A DNA stretch of 64,000 nucleotides from Corynebacterium amycolatum SK46 (GCF_000173655.1 NZ_ABZU01000003.1:101956-165955), one strand, 5' to 3'. Numbered from the stretch's first letter, positions 17,448 to 27,719 are shown. Made by a program: numbers and translations. Notes: generated by a model not told the origin, from the letters alone.

Positions 17448-17774
17448 ATGATGCTCATGGCTATTACTTTGAAGAAGGCAAAAGACGTAAAGACCGCTCC
17501 ATTGGTGGCTACCGGCCTCATTGGCGGCTGGCTCACCGCTCGCGAAACAGGCATTCGCCCGCTCGGTGGCGTCATCTTGGGTGCCGCCGGCGCATACGCG
17601 GCACGCACCTGGAACGCAAAGACCGGCGCCCTGGGAGCCACTGGCCTGATTGCCGCCTACCTCGGCGCTTTCGGCCTCTCACACCCGCTGGCTAAGAAGA
17701 TTGGCGCATGGCCGTCCGTCCTGACCGTCACCGCGCTGGCTGCTGGCGCAGCAGCAGTTGCCGACTCCAAGTAG
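17448..17774 (+). CDS. Small membrane protein, unknown function
   Basis: A 108-residue, Gly/Ala-rich protein with about three weak hydrophobic helices (around residues 18-30, 40-55 and 62-75, then 90-105). It lies 33 bases behind the MarR gene on the same strand, probably in one transcript. ATG codons at 17448, 17451 and 17457 are all possible; AGG at 17441-17443 is close to the first, while MAITLKKAK from 17457 looks like a natural start. No family recognised. Confidence 0.6.
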   Translation: MMLMAITLKKAKDVKTAPLVATGLIGGWLTARETGIRPLGGVILGAAGAYAARTWNAKTGALGATGLIAAYLGAFGLSHPLAKKIGAWPSVLTVTALAAGAAAVADSK

Positions 17775-17813
17775 TCAACGCAGGGGGTGCGCCGGTAGGT
17801 GCGAAGTCGACAC

Positions 17814-18317
17814 CTAGTCAAGGGCCTCCAGCAGTTTCTCGAGGTGCGCGCGCACCCGGGGCCACGATTCCGCGAAAGGCGGCAGCAGATTGAGGCTGTC
17901 GACGTCGTCAAGCGGAATCCAGCGCAGCTCCAGGGACTCGTCGTTCGGATTTGTCTCCAGCTCTTCGGCAGCTAGTGCGTAGACCGTGTGGTACTTCCAG
18001 CCGCCGGCGAGCTCGGGGCGGTCTGGATCGGCCGGGAAGGGGCCGGTGGTGACCTGCGTGTCGAGGATGCGAAGCTGATGCTCAAGCAGCCCAGTTTCCT
18101 CAGCCGTTTCACGCAGCGCAGTCGCCTCAGGAGTCTCATGAGAATCACAAGCCCCACCAGGAACACCCCACGTTAGGGGGAACGATGTCCAGTCAGCCCG
18201 ATACTGCATAAGCACAGTGCGCTGAGGGCTCACAATCAGCAGCCCTGCAGCTCCGAAGCGTCCCCAGCAGCGCGTACCGTTGGGGCCGGCTGCCCAACCA
18301 TTTCCATCCTGAAGCAT
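17814..18317 (-). CDS. Nudix hydrolase
   Basis: A 167-residue pyrophosphohydrolase. The Nudix box G-x5-E-x7-REUxEExGU is complete: G55, E61, R69-E70, E73-E74, G76, L77. The strand before it (PLTWGVPGGACD) is typical. Substrates of such proteins range from 8-oxo-dGTP to nucleotide sugars, and this one cannot be assigned. It is divergent from glnX. Confidence 0.88.
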   Translation of the reverse strand: MLQDGNGWAAGPNGTRCWGRFGAAGLLIVSPQRTVLMQYRADWTSFPLTWGVPGGACDSHETPEATALRETAEETGLLEHQLRILDTQVTTGPFPADPDRPELAGGWKYHTVYALAAEELETNPNDESLELRWIPLDDVDSLNLLPPFAESWPRVRAHLEKLLEALD

Positions 18318-18452
18318 GTCTCCACCCTACGCCAGATACCCTTGTGTTTTCCGTCACAAGCCCGAGCGACTAAGATTTGCAGGGAACTAGCGTTGCTCTG
18401 AGCGGAGAGATTGTCGCAGGCGACTTCGGTCATGTCGGAAGGACACGTGCAC

Positions 18453-20111
18453 ATGGGTGAAACCACTTCAAGTGCGCCTCATTCCCGCGCCCACGACAAA
18501 AGCCGAAACCCATTCCACCGCAAGAATCGCGCTCCACGCCGAACTCGTTTCAGCGGTCGTACCACTCCCGGTGGCGAAAGCTTAGACACGCACACTGCGG
18601 CTCAGGCGGCAAAGGAATCGAAAGATACTCCCGCCGCCACCCCGGCTCCCGAGAGTGCGGCACCATCAACTGCTCTGGAAACTACAGAGTCCTCGGCTAA
18701 TGCCCCAGCAACGGCCGCAACCCCAACAGCCCTAGCAGACTCTCCGCGCGATACAGACTTGCGCGTGGATGCCCTGGAAATTGGCCCGCGCAACCGGAGA
18801 TTGACACGTTTTCTCGGTGAGCGCCTCTATGACAAGCTCGGCCCGTCTGCCACGTATGTGCGCCGGTCAGCATCATTTTTGATAACGTCGCCGGGCCGAT
18901 TGACCATAGTCGCCCTCATCCTCATCGTCGCTATCCTGGCCGCCGGCCTATCCATGTGGCAAACGACCTCGCAACGCCAGCAGCAGCTCACCCGCATTTC
19001 GCAGCTGAGCGAGCCGATGGCCAATGCCTCGCAGAATCTCTATGCCTCGCTGACGATTGCCGACGCGTCGGCCAACACCGCTTTTTCCCGCGGCACGCTC
19101 AACAGCAGCCAGGACTTGGTCAGCAACTTCGACGATGTCATCGCACAAGCATCCATGTCCGCTACCCGCGCAGCTACGGGCATTGAAAACGTCGATGATC
19201 CAGAGATGAAAGATATCGCGACTGTACAGCGACTGTTGCCGGTCTACACCGGCATGGTCGAGACAGCTCGCGCGAATGCGCGTCAGGGCAATCCCGTCAG
19301 TGTCGCGTACCTCGCCTCTGCCTCAAACTTGATGCAGGTCCAGATTCTGCCAGCTGCAAAATCGCTCTACGAACGCACCAGTACCACCACTAATGAGGAG
19401 CAGCGCGAACTATCGAAGCCACCTCTTTTCCCGATGTCAGGCCTGGCAGCGGCAATTTTGATGCTGCTAATCACACAGTGGTGGCTGACTCGCCGCACCG
19501 GTCGACTATTCAACGTCGGCCTGTTTGGTGCAACCATGCTGATGGCCATCGCGCTTGTCGGCGTGGGAATTGCCACCACTCAACCGTGGCAGCCCAACTC
19601 TCTCTTCGGAGAGCAGCGCCCGGACGTTCATGCCCTAACCGAAGTGCGCATTGATGCCCAGCAGCTACGCGCCAGCGAAACTCTCGGCTTAGTGCGCCGT
19701 CAACCCGCGGATGCGGAGTCTTTCTCGCAGTCGGTGCGCACCCTGGTCGGCGAGCTGGAAAGAGTGGACGCCAACGCGCCGGACGACGATGTCAGAGCCG
19801 CCATCCACGGTATCTACAGCTGGGAGTCCGGCCACAACCTGATGATGGAGCACTTGGGTTCAGGCGACTACGCCGGTGCAGTTCGTATCGCGACCGATGT
19901 GGATAATGCTAGCTCGTCAGCGACCGCGTTCAACCAGGTCGATGAGTCGCTACAGAATTCCATCGCCGAGTCCCGCTTGACCGCCCGTGAGAACCTCGAC
20001 CAATCCCGTCGCGCTATCGCGGCACTGTCCCTGGCCACGGTTACGCTGACCGTCATCGCGGCAGTCCTGGTCGTTTTCGGCTTCCGACACCGGCTTCTGG
20101 AGTACCTATGA
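18453..20111 (+). CDS. glnX: GlnX, membrane protein of the GlnX-GlnH-PknG pathway
   Basis: A 552-residue membrane protein. A Thr/Ala-rich cytoplasmic N terminus (about 140 residues) is followed by a helix (LTIVALILIVAILAAGLSMW), an external domain of about 140 residues, a pair of helices (AAAILMLLITQWWL and TMLMAIALVGVGIATT), a second external domain and a last helix (SLATVTLTVIAAVLVVFGF). In corynebacteria and mycobacteria GlnX passes the signal of the amino-acid-binding lipoprotein GlnH to the kinase PknG. ATG 18453 has GGAAGGA nine bases upstream; TTG 18411 and ATG 18432 are less likely. It overlaps glnH by ATGA. Confidence 0.88.
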   Translation: MGETTSSAPHSRAHDKSRNPFHRKNRAPRRTRFSGRTTPGGESLDTHTAAQAAKESKDTPAATPAPESAAPSTALETTESSANAPATAATPTALADSPRDTDLRVDALEIGPRNRRLTRFLGERLYDKLGPSATYVRRSASFLITSPGRLTIVALILIVAILAAGLSMWQTTSQRQQQLTRISQLSEPMANASQNLYASLTIADASANTAFSRGTLNSSQDLVSNFDDVIAQASMSATRAATGIENVDDPEMKDIATVQRLLPVYTGMVETARANARQGNPVSVAYLASASNLMQVQILPAAKSLYERTSTTTNEEQRELSKPPLFPMSGLAAAILMLLITQWWLTRRTGRLFNVGLFGATMLMAIALVGVGIATTQPWQPNSLFGEQRPDVHALTEVRIDAQQLRASETLGLVRRQPADAESFSQSVRTLVGELERVDANAPDDDVRAAIHGIYSWESGHNLMMEHLGSGDYAGAVRIATDVDNASSSATAFNQVDESLQNSIAESRLTARENLDQSRRAIAALSLATVTLTVIAAVLVVFGFRHRLLEYL

Positions 20112-21187
20112 TCGTTCCGTTCTCCCCATCGCTCCGCAGTCTCGCCGGTTGGCGGCGCAGGGCTGTCCTCGGTGCACTCGCCGTCGCCGGCCTCACCGTC
20201 AGTGCCTGCGCGACCGATTCGCTTGCCGACGATCCCTACTCTCGCACAATCCTGGAGGCCACCGGCGACTTCCCCCTGCCACCGGGCGCGTTCTACGACA
20301 AAGCCTCCTCGAGGAAGCCTGCAGCAGAAGCCAACACGCCAGATTTGTCCACACTCGCCCCCGATGACAAAACGCCGGAAGAGCGAATCCCGGAGATTTA
20401 CCAACGCGGTCGCATCATCGTTGGTGTTGACCAATCATTGAACCTGCTCAGCTTCCGCGACTTCAGCACCGGAGAGCTCTCGGGGTTTGAAGTATCCCTG
20501 GCACAGGAGATCGCCCGGGACATCTTTGACAATCCCGATGCTGTCGAGTTTCGGTTCGTCGACAGCAACGAACGCACCGCCGCACTTGAAGACGGCACCG
20601 TCGATGTCGTTTTGCGCACTATGACGGTCACCGATGCCCGGCGCGAAAGGGTGCTGTTCTCCGCACCGTATTTAACAGCACGAGCTGGAGTTCTAGTCTC
20701 TTCGCCGGGTGGCGATGCTTCCCCCGAGGACGTCGAGGACGGTCGCATCTGCGTTTCCCGGGGATCCACTACCGAGGATTTGATTAGACGGCTCTCGCCG
20801 AACAATACGCTGCTGTTAGTCGGTAACTGGTCGGATTGCCTCATTTCACTTCAAAACAGCCAGGCAGAGATCGTCGTTGCCGATGACACCATCCTCGCTG
20901 GTATCAACGACCAAGATCCGGCCACTGCTATTGTCCAGCGGGGCTTGAACGAGGAAAGCTACGCGGCCGGTGTCTCCAAGGGGAACCCAGGCCTAGTCCG
21001 CCAAATCAACGCGACCCTGGAGCGTATGGCGAGCGATGGCACCTGGCAGTCCCTCTACGACACCTGGTTCGGTCCCTTCCTGCCAAGCGGTGCACAGCCA
21101 TCGCCGCAGTACGGCGACGACGAAGACATACTTGGAATCTCCCCCACACCGGAAGCTGCTCCAGAAGGCGAGGTGGATAACCGATGA
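20108..21187 (+). CDS. glnH: GlnH, amino-acid-binding lipoprotein
   Basis: A 359-residue extracellular solute-binding protein (family 3). The signal ends in TVSAC near residue 35, so it is lipid-anchored. The binding domain starts near residue 100 with GRIIVGVDQSLNLLSFRD, then SGFEVSLAQEIARDIF and the R-T-M-T-V-T-D-A-R-R-E-R-V-x-FSAPY segment typical of Glu/Gln/Asp binders. The gene has no ABC transporter partner; overlapping glnX and pknG place it in signalling rather than uptake. Confidence 0.92.
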   Translation: MIVPFSPSLRSLAGWRRRAVLGALAVAGLTVSACATDSLADDPYSRTILEATGDFPLPPGAFYDKASSRKPAAEANTPDLSTLAPDDKTPEERIPEIYQRGRIIVGVDQSLNLLSFRDFSTGELSGFEVSLAQEIARDIFDNPDAVEFRFVDSNERTAALEDGTVDVVLRTMTVTDARRERVLFSAPYLTARAGVLVSSPGGDASPEDVEDGRICVSRGSTTEDLIRRLSPNNTLLLVGNWSDCLISLQNSQAEIVVADDTILAGINDQDPATAIVQRGLNEESYAAGVSKGNPGLVRQINATLERMASDGTWQSLYDTWFGPFLPSGAQPSPQYGDDEDILGISPTPEAAPEGEVDNR

Positions 21188-23655
21188 GCGACGAAAACCA
21201 GTACTCCGAGCAAGCCCAGCAAGCCCAGCATCTCCAGTACACGCCAGAGCCCCAGGAGGATGCTCACGCAGAGGCAGAGGTCGAGGCAGCTGCCACTCAG
21301 GCCGTCGCCTTCGACCCATTCGCCGATGAAGACGACGAACAAGAGCCCGGCACTGCCGCTGTCGCCTTCGACCCTTTTGCGGACGATGATGACGATGACG
21401 AAGAGTTCGATATCGCCGAATTGTTGGGGCGTGGGGGCTCGTCGTCAAGCGTGACGACCCACCCCGGCACCCAGACACCAGATCCGTCGATGGCCTCGCA
21501 CCGGAAAGCGTTGGAGGACTTCCGCCGGAGGCGATCGAATGCACATCGCGGGCGCACCGTCGCCGACGGCATGGTGCACCTGCCGTACATCACAACGCAG
21601 GATCCGCGCGATGCAGTAATGAGTGATGAGAAGATTCGGGCGACGAATAAGCCGGCGCCGAGCCTGAAAGCCGGCGATACCGTGGCGGATCAGTACGAGA
21701 TTGTGGGGCCGATTGCCCACGGCGGTCTCGGCTGGATTTATCTGGCGATTGACCACAACGTCTCAGATCGCTGGGTCGTGCTCAAGGGCATGATGGCAGC
21801 GAAAAACGAGAAGGATTTCGCCGTAGTCCAGGCGGAACGCGAGTTCCTCGCGGAAATCTCGCATCCGGGAATTGTGAAGATCATCAACTTCATCGATGAG
21901 ACGGACGCCAACAGCGCCACCGGCTTCATTGTGATGGAGTACGTCGGCGGCCCGTCATTACGCAAGCAGCGACGGAGCTACCCAGACGGCGTCATGCCCT
22001 GTGACCTGGCGATTGGCTACATCCTGGAGCTGCTCCCCGCGCTGGATTACCTGCACTCGCGCGGCGTTGTCTACAACGATTTGAAGCCGGACAACGTGCT
22101 GCTCAGCGAAGACCACGTCACGCTTATCGACGTTGGTGCGGTCACCGGTATCGGCGCCTACGGCCATATCTACGGCACGCCCGGTTTTCAAGCACCGGAG
22201 ATTGCCACAACGGGACCGACGATTGCCAGTGATATCTACACAGTCGGCCGCACGCTGGCCTCGCTGATTTTGAAGTTGCCGGCGACCAACGGCGTCTACG
22301 ATCCGGGGCTACCCTCACCTGTCGAAGAGCCTCTATTCCGCCGTTTCTACTCGCTCTACCGCTTTCTACTGCGCGCTTGCCACGAGAACCCGGAGGCTCG
22401 CTTCGGTTCTGCCGAAGAGATGAGTGTGCAGCTTATCGGCGTATTGCGCGAAATTCTGGCGGTGCGCGACGGCGTGCAGTTCCCGCAGGCGGTGTCGAAT
22501 TTCTCGCCGCAGCGTTCCACGTACGGCACCAAGCACCTGGTGTTCCGCACCGACCAGCTTGTCGACGGCATCACCCGCGGCGTGGAAATCACTCCGCAAG
22601 AAGTGACCTTCGCGCTGCCTGTGCCACTGATTAACCCGACGGATCCGGGTGCGCGCATCTTGAGTGCCTCGTCGTTTACGGAGCCCAACGAGCTAATCGA
22701 AACACTGACCAATGCCCTGTCCGAACCCGAGTATGGCTCTTCGATGGAAATTCCGCTGGGCATCGTGCGTGCGAAACTGGATCTCGGATTAATTGATGAG
22801 GCCCGCGACAGCCTCTGCGATGTCTCTGAACGCTTGCAGCGCGATTGGCGTTATCACTGGTACGAAGGCGTGACTTATTTGCTTCTCGACCAATTCAACG
22901 ATGCCCTCGCCTCGTTCCACCACGTGCTGACAATGCTCCCCGGCGAGCCCGCCCCGAAGTTGGCGCTGGCAGCGACTCTCGAGTTGATTCAACAGCGCTT
23001 GGGCATCGCCAACGCATCTCTCCTCGAGCCCGCTGTCGCCCGCGCCGCCGCGAACTTGAGCAGCGCGCTGGATAATGTCGCTGCCGATACGCCCGAAATC
23101 TTCTCCCCCGCCTGGGCCAGCGAGTCTCTGTCGCCTCAGACGATTCGCTTCAACACCCTGCGTCTCTACGCCGTCGTGTGGGCGGCAAACCCGACGACGG
23201 TATCCTCCGCCTTCGGGCTAGCTCGTCAACTGGCCTCCGAGCGCCAACACGAAATGGCTATCTCCCAGCTTGACCGCGTTCCTGGTAACTCCCGCCACCA
23301 TCGCATGGCACGTTTGACGACGATCTTAATGCTCACCTCCGGGATGCCCTCCGAGCTGACCGAATCGAGAATTCGCCGTGCTGCGCGTCGGCTGGTGGAG
23401 CTACCGACGAATGAACCCCGCATGCCACAGCTGCGCATCGCCGTGATGGTGTCCGCGCTGAACTGGTTACGCAGCTCGAACCTCGACCATGCGGCTAGCT
23501 CCAATGGACTTTTCGATGCACCCTTTACCGTGGCCGGCCTGCGCGAAGGATTGGAAAAAGACTTACGGATGCTGGCACGCTCTTCGCAGTTTCCGCGACA
23601 CCGCTACAACTTGGTGGATATCGCAAATCTCATCCGGCCACGGACTTGGCGTTAG
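21184..23655 (+). CDS. pknG: Serine/threonine protein kinase G
   Basis: An 823-residue soluble kinase. Residues 1-90 are acidic and carry two copies of the motif T-x-AVAFDPFAD (T38 and T57). The kinase domain (about 165-430) shows GGLGWIYLA, the lysine in VVLKG, the catalytic loop YNDLKPDN and an atypical IDVGA in place of DFG. A TPR region follows to the end. The two CxxC pairs of the mycobacterial rubredoxin domain are absent, as is known for corynebacterial PknG. In C. glutamicum the kinase phosphorylates OdhI and so relieves inhibition of 2-oxoglutarate dehydrogenase. It starts on the glnH stop (ATGA). Confidence 0.95.
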   Translation: MSDENQYSEQAQQAQHLQYTPEPQEDAHAEAEVEAAATQAVAFDPFADEDDEQEPGTAAVAFDPFADDDDDDEEFDIAELLGRGGSSSSVTTHPGTQTPDPSMASHRKALEDFRRRRSNAHRGRTVADGMVHLPYITTQDPRDAVMSDEKIRATNKPAPSLKAGDTVADQYEIVGPIAHGGLGWIYLAIDHNVSDRWVVLKGMMAAKNEKDFAVVQAEREFLAEISHPGIVKIINFIDETDANSATGFIVMEYVGGPSLRKQRRSYPDGVMPCDLAIGYILELLPALDYLHSRGVVYNDLKPDNVLLSEDHVTLIDVGAVTGIGAYGHIYGTPGFQAPEIATTGPTIASDIYTVGRTLASLILKLPATNGVYDPGLPSPVEEPLFRRFYSLYRFLLRACHENPEARFGSAEEMSVQLIGVLREILAVRDGVQFPQAVSNFSPQRSTYGTKHLVFRTDQLVDGITRGVEITPQEVTFALPVPLINPTDPGARILSASSFTEPNELIETLTNALSEPEYGSSMEIPLGIVRAKLDLGLIDEARDSLCDVSERLQRDWRYHWYEGVTYLLLDQFNDALASFHHVLTMLPGEPAPKLALAATLELIQQRLGIANASLLEPAVARAAANLSSALDNVAADTPEIFSPAWASESLSPQTIRFNTLRLYAVVWAANPTTVSSAFGLARQLASERQHEMAISQLDRVPGNSRHHRMARLTTILMLTSGMPSELTESRIRRAARRLVELPTNEPRMPQLRIAVMVSALNWLRSSNLDHAASSNGLFDAPFTVAGLREGLEKDLRMLARSSQFPRHRYNLVDIANLIRPRTWR

Positions 23656-23768
23656 CTCTCTAACAGCTCCTTACCGAACCTGGTCAAACATGCTGTTGTG
23701 GACGTGAGCGCCACCCCAGAATTGGTGAATTAAGAGAGAATTGCCTTTCGTGGTTTAAGATATCCTTC

Positions 23769-24620
23769 ATGTTTGCCTCTTCGAAATCCTCTCTCCGCAG
23801 CGCTAAGCGCGTCATTATCAGCGCTGCAGCCCTCACCACCGCCTTTGGTATTGGGGTCGGCACTGCCGTTGCCCTGCCGGTTTCCCCAGATTTGCAGTCG
23901 CTCAGCCAGAGTGTTCGGGACCTCAAGCTGCCGGAGATCTCGACTCTGAATTCGGCCGACCTTGCTCCTGAGCTCTCTGAGGTACTGGATTCCTCTTCGG
24001 TGAAGCTGCCGGATTCGGTCGTCGCTCTGATTAATGAAAACTTCAAGTTCGCTGAAAACAACAAGCAGGTTGCGGACAAGGTCAAAACTCAGCTGCTGAA
24101 CGCCATCGACAGCCTGCCGTTGCCAGCTGCGCAGAAGGCCGAAGCCACCCGCGTCGTCAACGAGGTTTTCGGTTTGCTGGGGGGCCAGGACGAGCCGTCG
24201 CAGCCTGAGCCGGCGCCTGCCCCCGCTCCACAGCCAGAGCAGAAGCCACGCCCTGAACCACGCCCAGAGCCAAACAACCCGTGCCCGCCGAGCGCCCGCG
24301 CATGCGTTGACCTGGCTAACCAGAAGACCTGGCTGCAGGAAAATGGCAACATCACCTACGGTCCGGTGCCAATGTCCTCCGGTATGCCGGGTTACGAAAC
24401 CACCCGTGGCCACCTGAGCGTTACCCGCAAGGTCCGCGATGAGTGGTCGGTTCCTTACAACGGCCCGATGCCGTTCTCTGTGTACTTCACCAACGACGGC
24501 GAGGCCTTCCACGAGGGCTCTGTTAATCAGATGTCCCACGGCTGCATCCACCTGAACCACGATGATGCTGTGAAGTACTTCGATACCCTGCAGGTCGGCG
24601 ACGGCGTCTACATCTGGTAG
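23769..24620 (+). CDS. Secreted L,D-transpeptidase (YkuD domain)
   Basis: A 283-residue exported enzyme expected to make 3-3 cross-links in peptidoglycan or attach proteins to it. The signal peptide covers residues 1-36 (cleavage near AVALP). A helical region and a Pro/Glu/Gln linker (about 138-170) precede the YkuD domain, which ends with the catalytic motif MSHGCIHLN (Cys near 260) and VGDGVYIW at the C terminus. The catalytic domain is compact. Transcription ends at the bidirectional terminator at 24697-24760. Confidence 0.92.
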   Translation: MFASSKSSLRSAKRVIISAAALTTAFGIGVGTAVALPVSPDLQSLSQSVRDLKLPEISTLNSADLAPELSEVLDSSSVKLPDSVVALINENFKFAENNKQVADKVKTQLLNAIDSLPLPAAQKAEATRVVNEVFGLLGGQDEPSQPEPAPAPAPQPEQKPRPEPRPEPNNPCPPSARACVDLANQKTWLQENGNITYGPVPMSSGMPGYETTRGHLSVTRKVRDEWSVPYNGPMPFSVYFTNDGEAFHEGSVNQMSHGCIHLNHDDAVKYFDTLQVGDGVYIW

Positions 24621-24696
24621 TTAGCTGCGCTGATGCGTTGAAACGATGACCGGGTGACTGAGCCTGTTGAGGCATAGGCGCAGTCTCCCCGGCGGT

Positions 24697-24760
24697 GAAA
24701 AATGAGCTCGCCCCACTAGGTTCTTCCAGTTTGGAAGGCAGTGGGAGCGAGCTCATTTTT
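24697..24760. terminator. Bidirectional terminator between the L,D-transpeptidase and ackA
   Basis: AATGAGCTCGCCCCACT (24701-24717) pairs with AGTGGGAGCGAGCTCATT (24740-24757) with one bulge. T-runs follow in both directions (TTTTT to 24760, and AAAAA from 24697 on the other side). Confidence 0.9.
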
Positions 24761-24820
24761 GTTGAGTCACAGCTGCGGATTCAACAGGTGAGATATCCGG
24801 CAGCCATCGATTACGGGGTT

Positions 24821-24851
24821 ACGGGGCCCTGCCTACTCGCCAGGGCCCCGT
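24821..24851 (-). terminator. Perfect hairpin just after ackA
   Basis: ACGGGGCCCTG (24821-24831) pairs over 11 bases with CAGGGCCCCGT (24841-24851), loop 9 bases, beginning 8 bases beyond the ackA stop. It has no U-tail and may protect the transcript 3' end, with termination at the next hairpin. Confidence 0.6.
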
Positions 24852-24859
24852 CCAAAAAC

Positions 24860-26056
24860 CTACTCGACGAAGCTCATTGCGTAGCGGGCAATGGCCAGTT
24901 CCTCGTTGGTCGGCACCACGAAGACCTTGACCTTCGAGTCCTCCGCCGAAATCAGACGCGGGCCGTCATTCGGCTGGGAGTTGAGCTCGTCATCAATCTT
25001 GATACCGAAGTTCTCAAGCTCAGCCATAGAATCACGGCGGATACCGACATGGTTCTCACCGACACCTGCGGTGAAGGTGATGGCATCGAGGCGACCGAGA
25101 ATCAGCATGTAGGAGCCAATGTAGCGACGCAGCTGGTGGACGTACATCTGGTATGCAGCCCAAGCATCCGGGTCGTGGTCATCCATGCGCTCCTGCAGGA
25201 CTCGGAAGTCATTGACACCGGAGACACCCTTCAGACCGGACTGGCGGTTGCACAGATTGTCAATCTCGTCGATGCTCATGCCGTTGCGGTAGAGGTGGAA
25301 GATGACGCCCGGGTCAATGTCACCGGTACGGGTACCCATCATCAGACCAGCCAGCGGGGTCAGCCCCATCGAGGTATCCACCGCCTGGCCACCTCGGATA
25401 GCCGCACACGACGCACCATTACCCAGGTGCAGCGTAATCTGGTTGATTTCCTCTGCCGGCTTATTCAGAAGTTCCGGCACCTGCTTGGAAACAAACTCAT
25501 GCGAGGTGCCGTGGAAGCCGTAACGACGGATATCAAACTTCGATGCGACCTCTGCATTGAGCGGGTACAGAGCAGCAGCTGGCGGCATGGTGTGGAAGAA
25601 ACCAGTGTCGAAGACGGCGACGTGCGGCACGTCCGGAAGCAGCTTGCGAGACTCTTCAATGCCTACGATATTGGCCGGGTTGTGCAGCGGCGCCAGCGGA
25701 ATAAGGTCACGGATCATGCCGACGATCTCGTCGGTAATCAGCTCCGGTCCAGAGAACAGGCGACCACCGTGAACGACGCGGTGACCGACGGCGGCAATAT
25801 CCACCGACTCCGGACCAACACCGTGCTCATCCATCAGCTCGAACGCGCGGTCAAGGCCACTGGCGTGGTCAGCGATAGGCTCGGTGATTTCAATCTTCTG
25901 TCCGGAGAACTTCAGATTAATAATGCCGTCTTCTTCACCAATGCGCTCCACCAGACCGGAGACATACGGCGGCTGCGTTGAGTCCTTCTCCGGATCTACC
26001 AGCTGAAACTTGATAGAGGAGGAACCGGAGTTCAAAACAAGTACGTGACGGGACAT
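24860..26056 (-). CDS. ackA: Acetate kinase
   Basis: Converts acetyl phosphate and ADP to acetate and ATP, or the reverse for acetate use. At 398 residues it has the family length, with [10 protein letters not shown] (8-17), GHRVVHGG, the catalytic Asp in [35 protein letters not shown] and TFTAGVGEN. It follows pta by 5 bases, so both are one operon in the order pta-ackA, as is standard in corynebacteria. Confidence 0.97.
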   Translation of the reverse strand: MSRHVLVLNSGSSSIKFQLVDPEKDSTQPPYVSGLVERIGEEDGIINLKFSGQKIEITEPIADHASGLDRAFELMDEHGVGPESVDIAAVGHRVVHGGRLFSGPELITDEIVGMIRDLIPLAPLHNPANIVGIEESRKLLPDVPHVAVFDTGFFHTMPPAAALYPLNAEVASKFDIRRYGFHGTSHEFVSKQVPELLNKPAEEINQITLHLGNGASCAAIRGGQAVDTSMGLTPLAGLMMGTRTGDIDPGVIFHLYRNGMSIDEIDNLCNRQSGLKGVSGVNDFRVLQERMDDHDPDAWAAYQMYVHQLRRYIGSYMLILGRLDAITFTAGVGENHVGIRRDSMAELENFGIKIDDELNSQPNDGPRLISAEDSKVKVFVVPTNEELAIARYAMSFVE

Positions 26057-26061
26057 AATAA

Positions 26062-27588
26062 TTAGTTTCCTCCAGCCTGAATAGCGGTAATTGCAACCGT
26101 GTTGATGATGTCCGGCACCGTGGCGCCACGGGAAAGGTCGTTGACCGGCTTGTTCAAGCCCTGCAGAATCGGGCCGATTGCCAATGCACCACCACAGCGC
26201 TGGGCAATCTTGTAACCGATGTTACCGGCGTCCAGATCCGGGAACACGAAAACAGTTGCCTTACCCGCAACGGAGGAATCCGGCATCTTCTTCGCAGCCA
26301 CAGACGGGTCAATAGCGGCGTCAAACTGCAGCGGACCATCGACAGCGAGGTCCGGAGCCAGCTCCTTGGCCTTGGCCAGACCCGCCTTCACACGGTCAAC
26401 ATCCTCACCTGTGCCGGATGCTCCAGTGGAGTAGCTCAGCATGGCGACGCGGGCGTCGATACCGAAGGAAGCTGCAGTCTCGGCGGATACTACCGCGATT
26501 TCACCCAGCTGTTCCGGAGCCGGCTTCGGCAGCACCGCACAGTCCGCAAAACCCCACAGCGAGTTGTCCATAACCATGAGGAACAGTGACGACACCGTGG
26601 AAGCCGACGGCTTGGTCTTAATGATTTGCAAGGACGGACGAATGGTGTGCGCAGTTGTGTGGGCTGCACCGGACACCATGCCGTCGACAAGCCCGTTGTG
26701 AATCATCATCGTCGCGAAGTAGGAGATGTCCTGCATCGTCTCACGGGCCTGCTCCAGCGTGACCCCCTTGGCCTTGCGCATCTCTGCGAACTGTTCCGCG
26801 AACCGCTCAACATATTCGGAGGTCTGCGGGTTCCAGAGATGGGCGGCGTCGATGTCAAAACCCAGTTCGGCGGCGCGTGCCTTCATCGCATCCGGGGCGC
26901 CGAGGATAGTGAGCTCACAGATGTCCTCGCGCAGGAGGTAATCAGCGACCTCAAGAATGCGGTCATCGTCCCCCTCCGGCAGCACAATGTGGCGCTTATC
27001 AGCCTTAGCGCGCTGCAACAGCCACCACTGGAAACGCTGTGGAGTCATCACTGCGGTGACCTCGCGGCTTACGACCTTGCGCAGCTCCTCGGCATCGTCA
27101 ACGGCAACAACGGGAACGTCGAGCTCGAGAGTCCTAGCAACCTCGGCTGCCTCCTCCCCTGTGAGGACAACAGCGAGTACCTCGCTGTGACGCTGAGCTG
27201 CACTGCTGAGCGCCAAACGAACGCGAGCCTTCGCGGCCTCTGTGTGGCAGCCCTCGCCACCAGCGACAACGATGACACCGGCACCGGCGACAGTGGCAAT
27301 GCGGAAGTCAAAATCGAGGTTGCCGGAGCCGGTCAGAACAGCCGCCCCCTCGTTAGCAGCGCGGTCAGCCTCAACAGCACTGACGATGGTGTCAAGCGCG
27401 GATTCCGGATCCACAACAACCTGATCCACGGTGGCGCCGTGCGCCCCACCGACAGTGTGGAGGCAACGTGCCCCACCCAGTGCCTCAGACAATGCCGTAA
27501 TGACATCTTGCAGATCGTCTGCGCGGTCCACTGAAGTAATCAGGACTGCGGAGTTGTTGGTGGACGCTTGGGCGTTCTTATCGCTCAC
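26062..27588 (-). CDS. pta: Phosphate acetyltransferase
   Basis: Interconverts acetyl-CoA and acetyl phosphate. The 508-residue protein has an N-terminal P-loop-related regulatory half and the catalytic PTA domain from about residue 185 ([20 protein letters not shown]) with the [20 protein letters not shown] and YSTGASGTG segments. The N-terminal half is shorter than in enteric Pta, giving a total length intermediate between the two Pta classes. It starts with GTG behind AAAGGA. In C. glutamicum the operon is controlled by RamA, RamB and GlxR; a GlxR-like site lies at 27893-27908. Confidence 0.96.
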   Translation of the reverse strand: MSDKNAQASTNNSAVLITSVDRADDLQDVITALSEALGGARCLHTVGGAHGATVDQVVVDPESALDTIVSAVEADRAANEGAAVLTGSGNLDFDFRIATVAGAGVIVVAGGEGCHTEAAKARVRLALSSAAQRHSEVLAVVLTGEEAAEVARTLELDVPVVAVDDAEELRKVVSREVTAVMTPQRFQWWLLQRAKADKRHIVLPEGDDDRILEVADYLLREDICELTILGAPDAMKARAAELGFDIDAAHLWNPQTSEYVERFAEQFAEMRKAKGVTLEQARETMQDISYFATMMIHNGLVDGMVSGAAHTTAHTIRPSLQIIKTKPSASTVSSLFLMVMDNSLWGFADCAVLPKPAPEQLGEIAVVSAETAASFGIDARVAMLSYSTGASGTGEDVDRVKAGLAKAKELAPDLAVDGPLQFDAAIDPSVAAKKMPDSSVAGKATVFVFPDLDAGNIGYKIAQRCGGALAIGPILQGLNKPVNDLSRGATVPDIINTVAITAIQAGGN

Positions 27589-27689
27589 CGACGTTCCTTT
27601 CTCGCACTGCGCTTAATCGTTGACTTATTTAAACATTGACTTGGATCGAGCCATTGGACTGCCGGAGGCTCAAAATCATGCTGAGCTTC

Positions 27690-27719
27690 TAATCCCGCTG
27701 AGTCTAATCCTGCTGAGTC
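27690..27719 (+). repeat. Tandem 15-base repeat upstream of pta
   Basis: TAATCCCGCTGAGTC is followed directly by TAATCCTGCTGAGTC, and a decayed third copy (ATGCTGAGC) precedes them at 27678-27686. It could hold repeated regulator half-sites; none is recognised. Confidence 0.75.

Noticed and set aside
24695..25981. A 428-codon plus-strand frame opposite ackA
   Set aside because: Acetate kinase on the other strand is certain; this frame begins inside a terminator.
26626..27534. A 302-codon plus-strand frame opposite pta
   Set aside because: Shadow of pta with no recognisable protein features.
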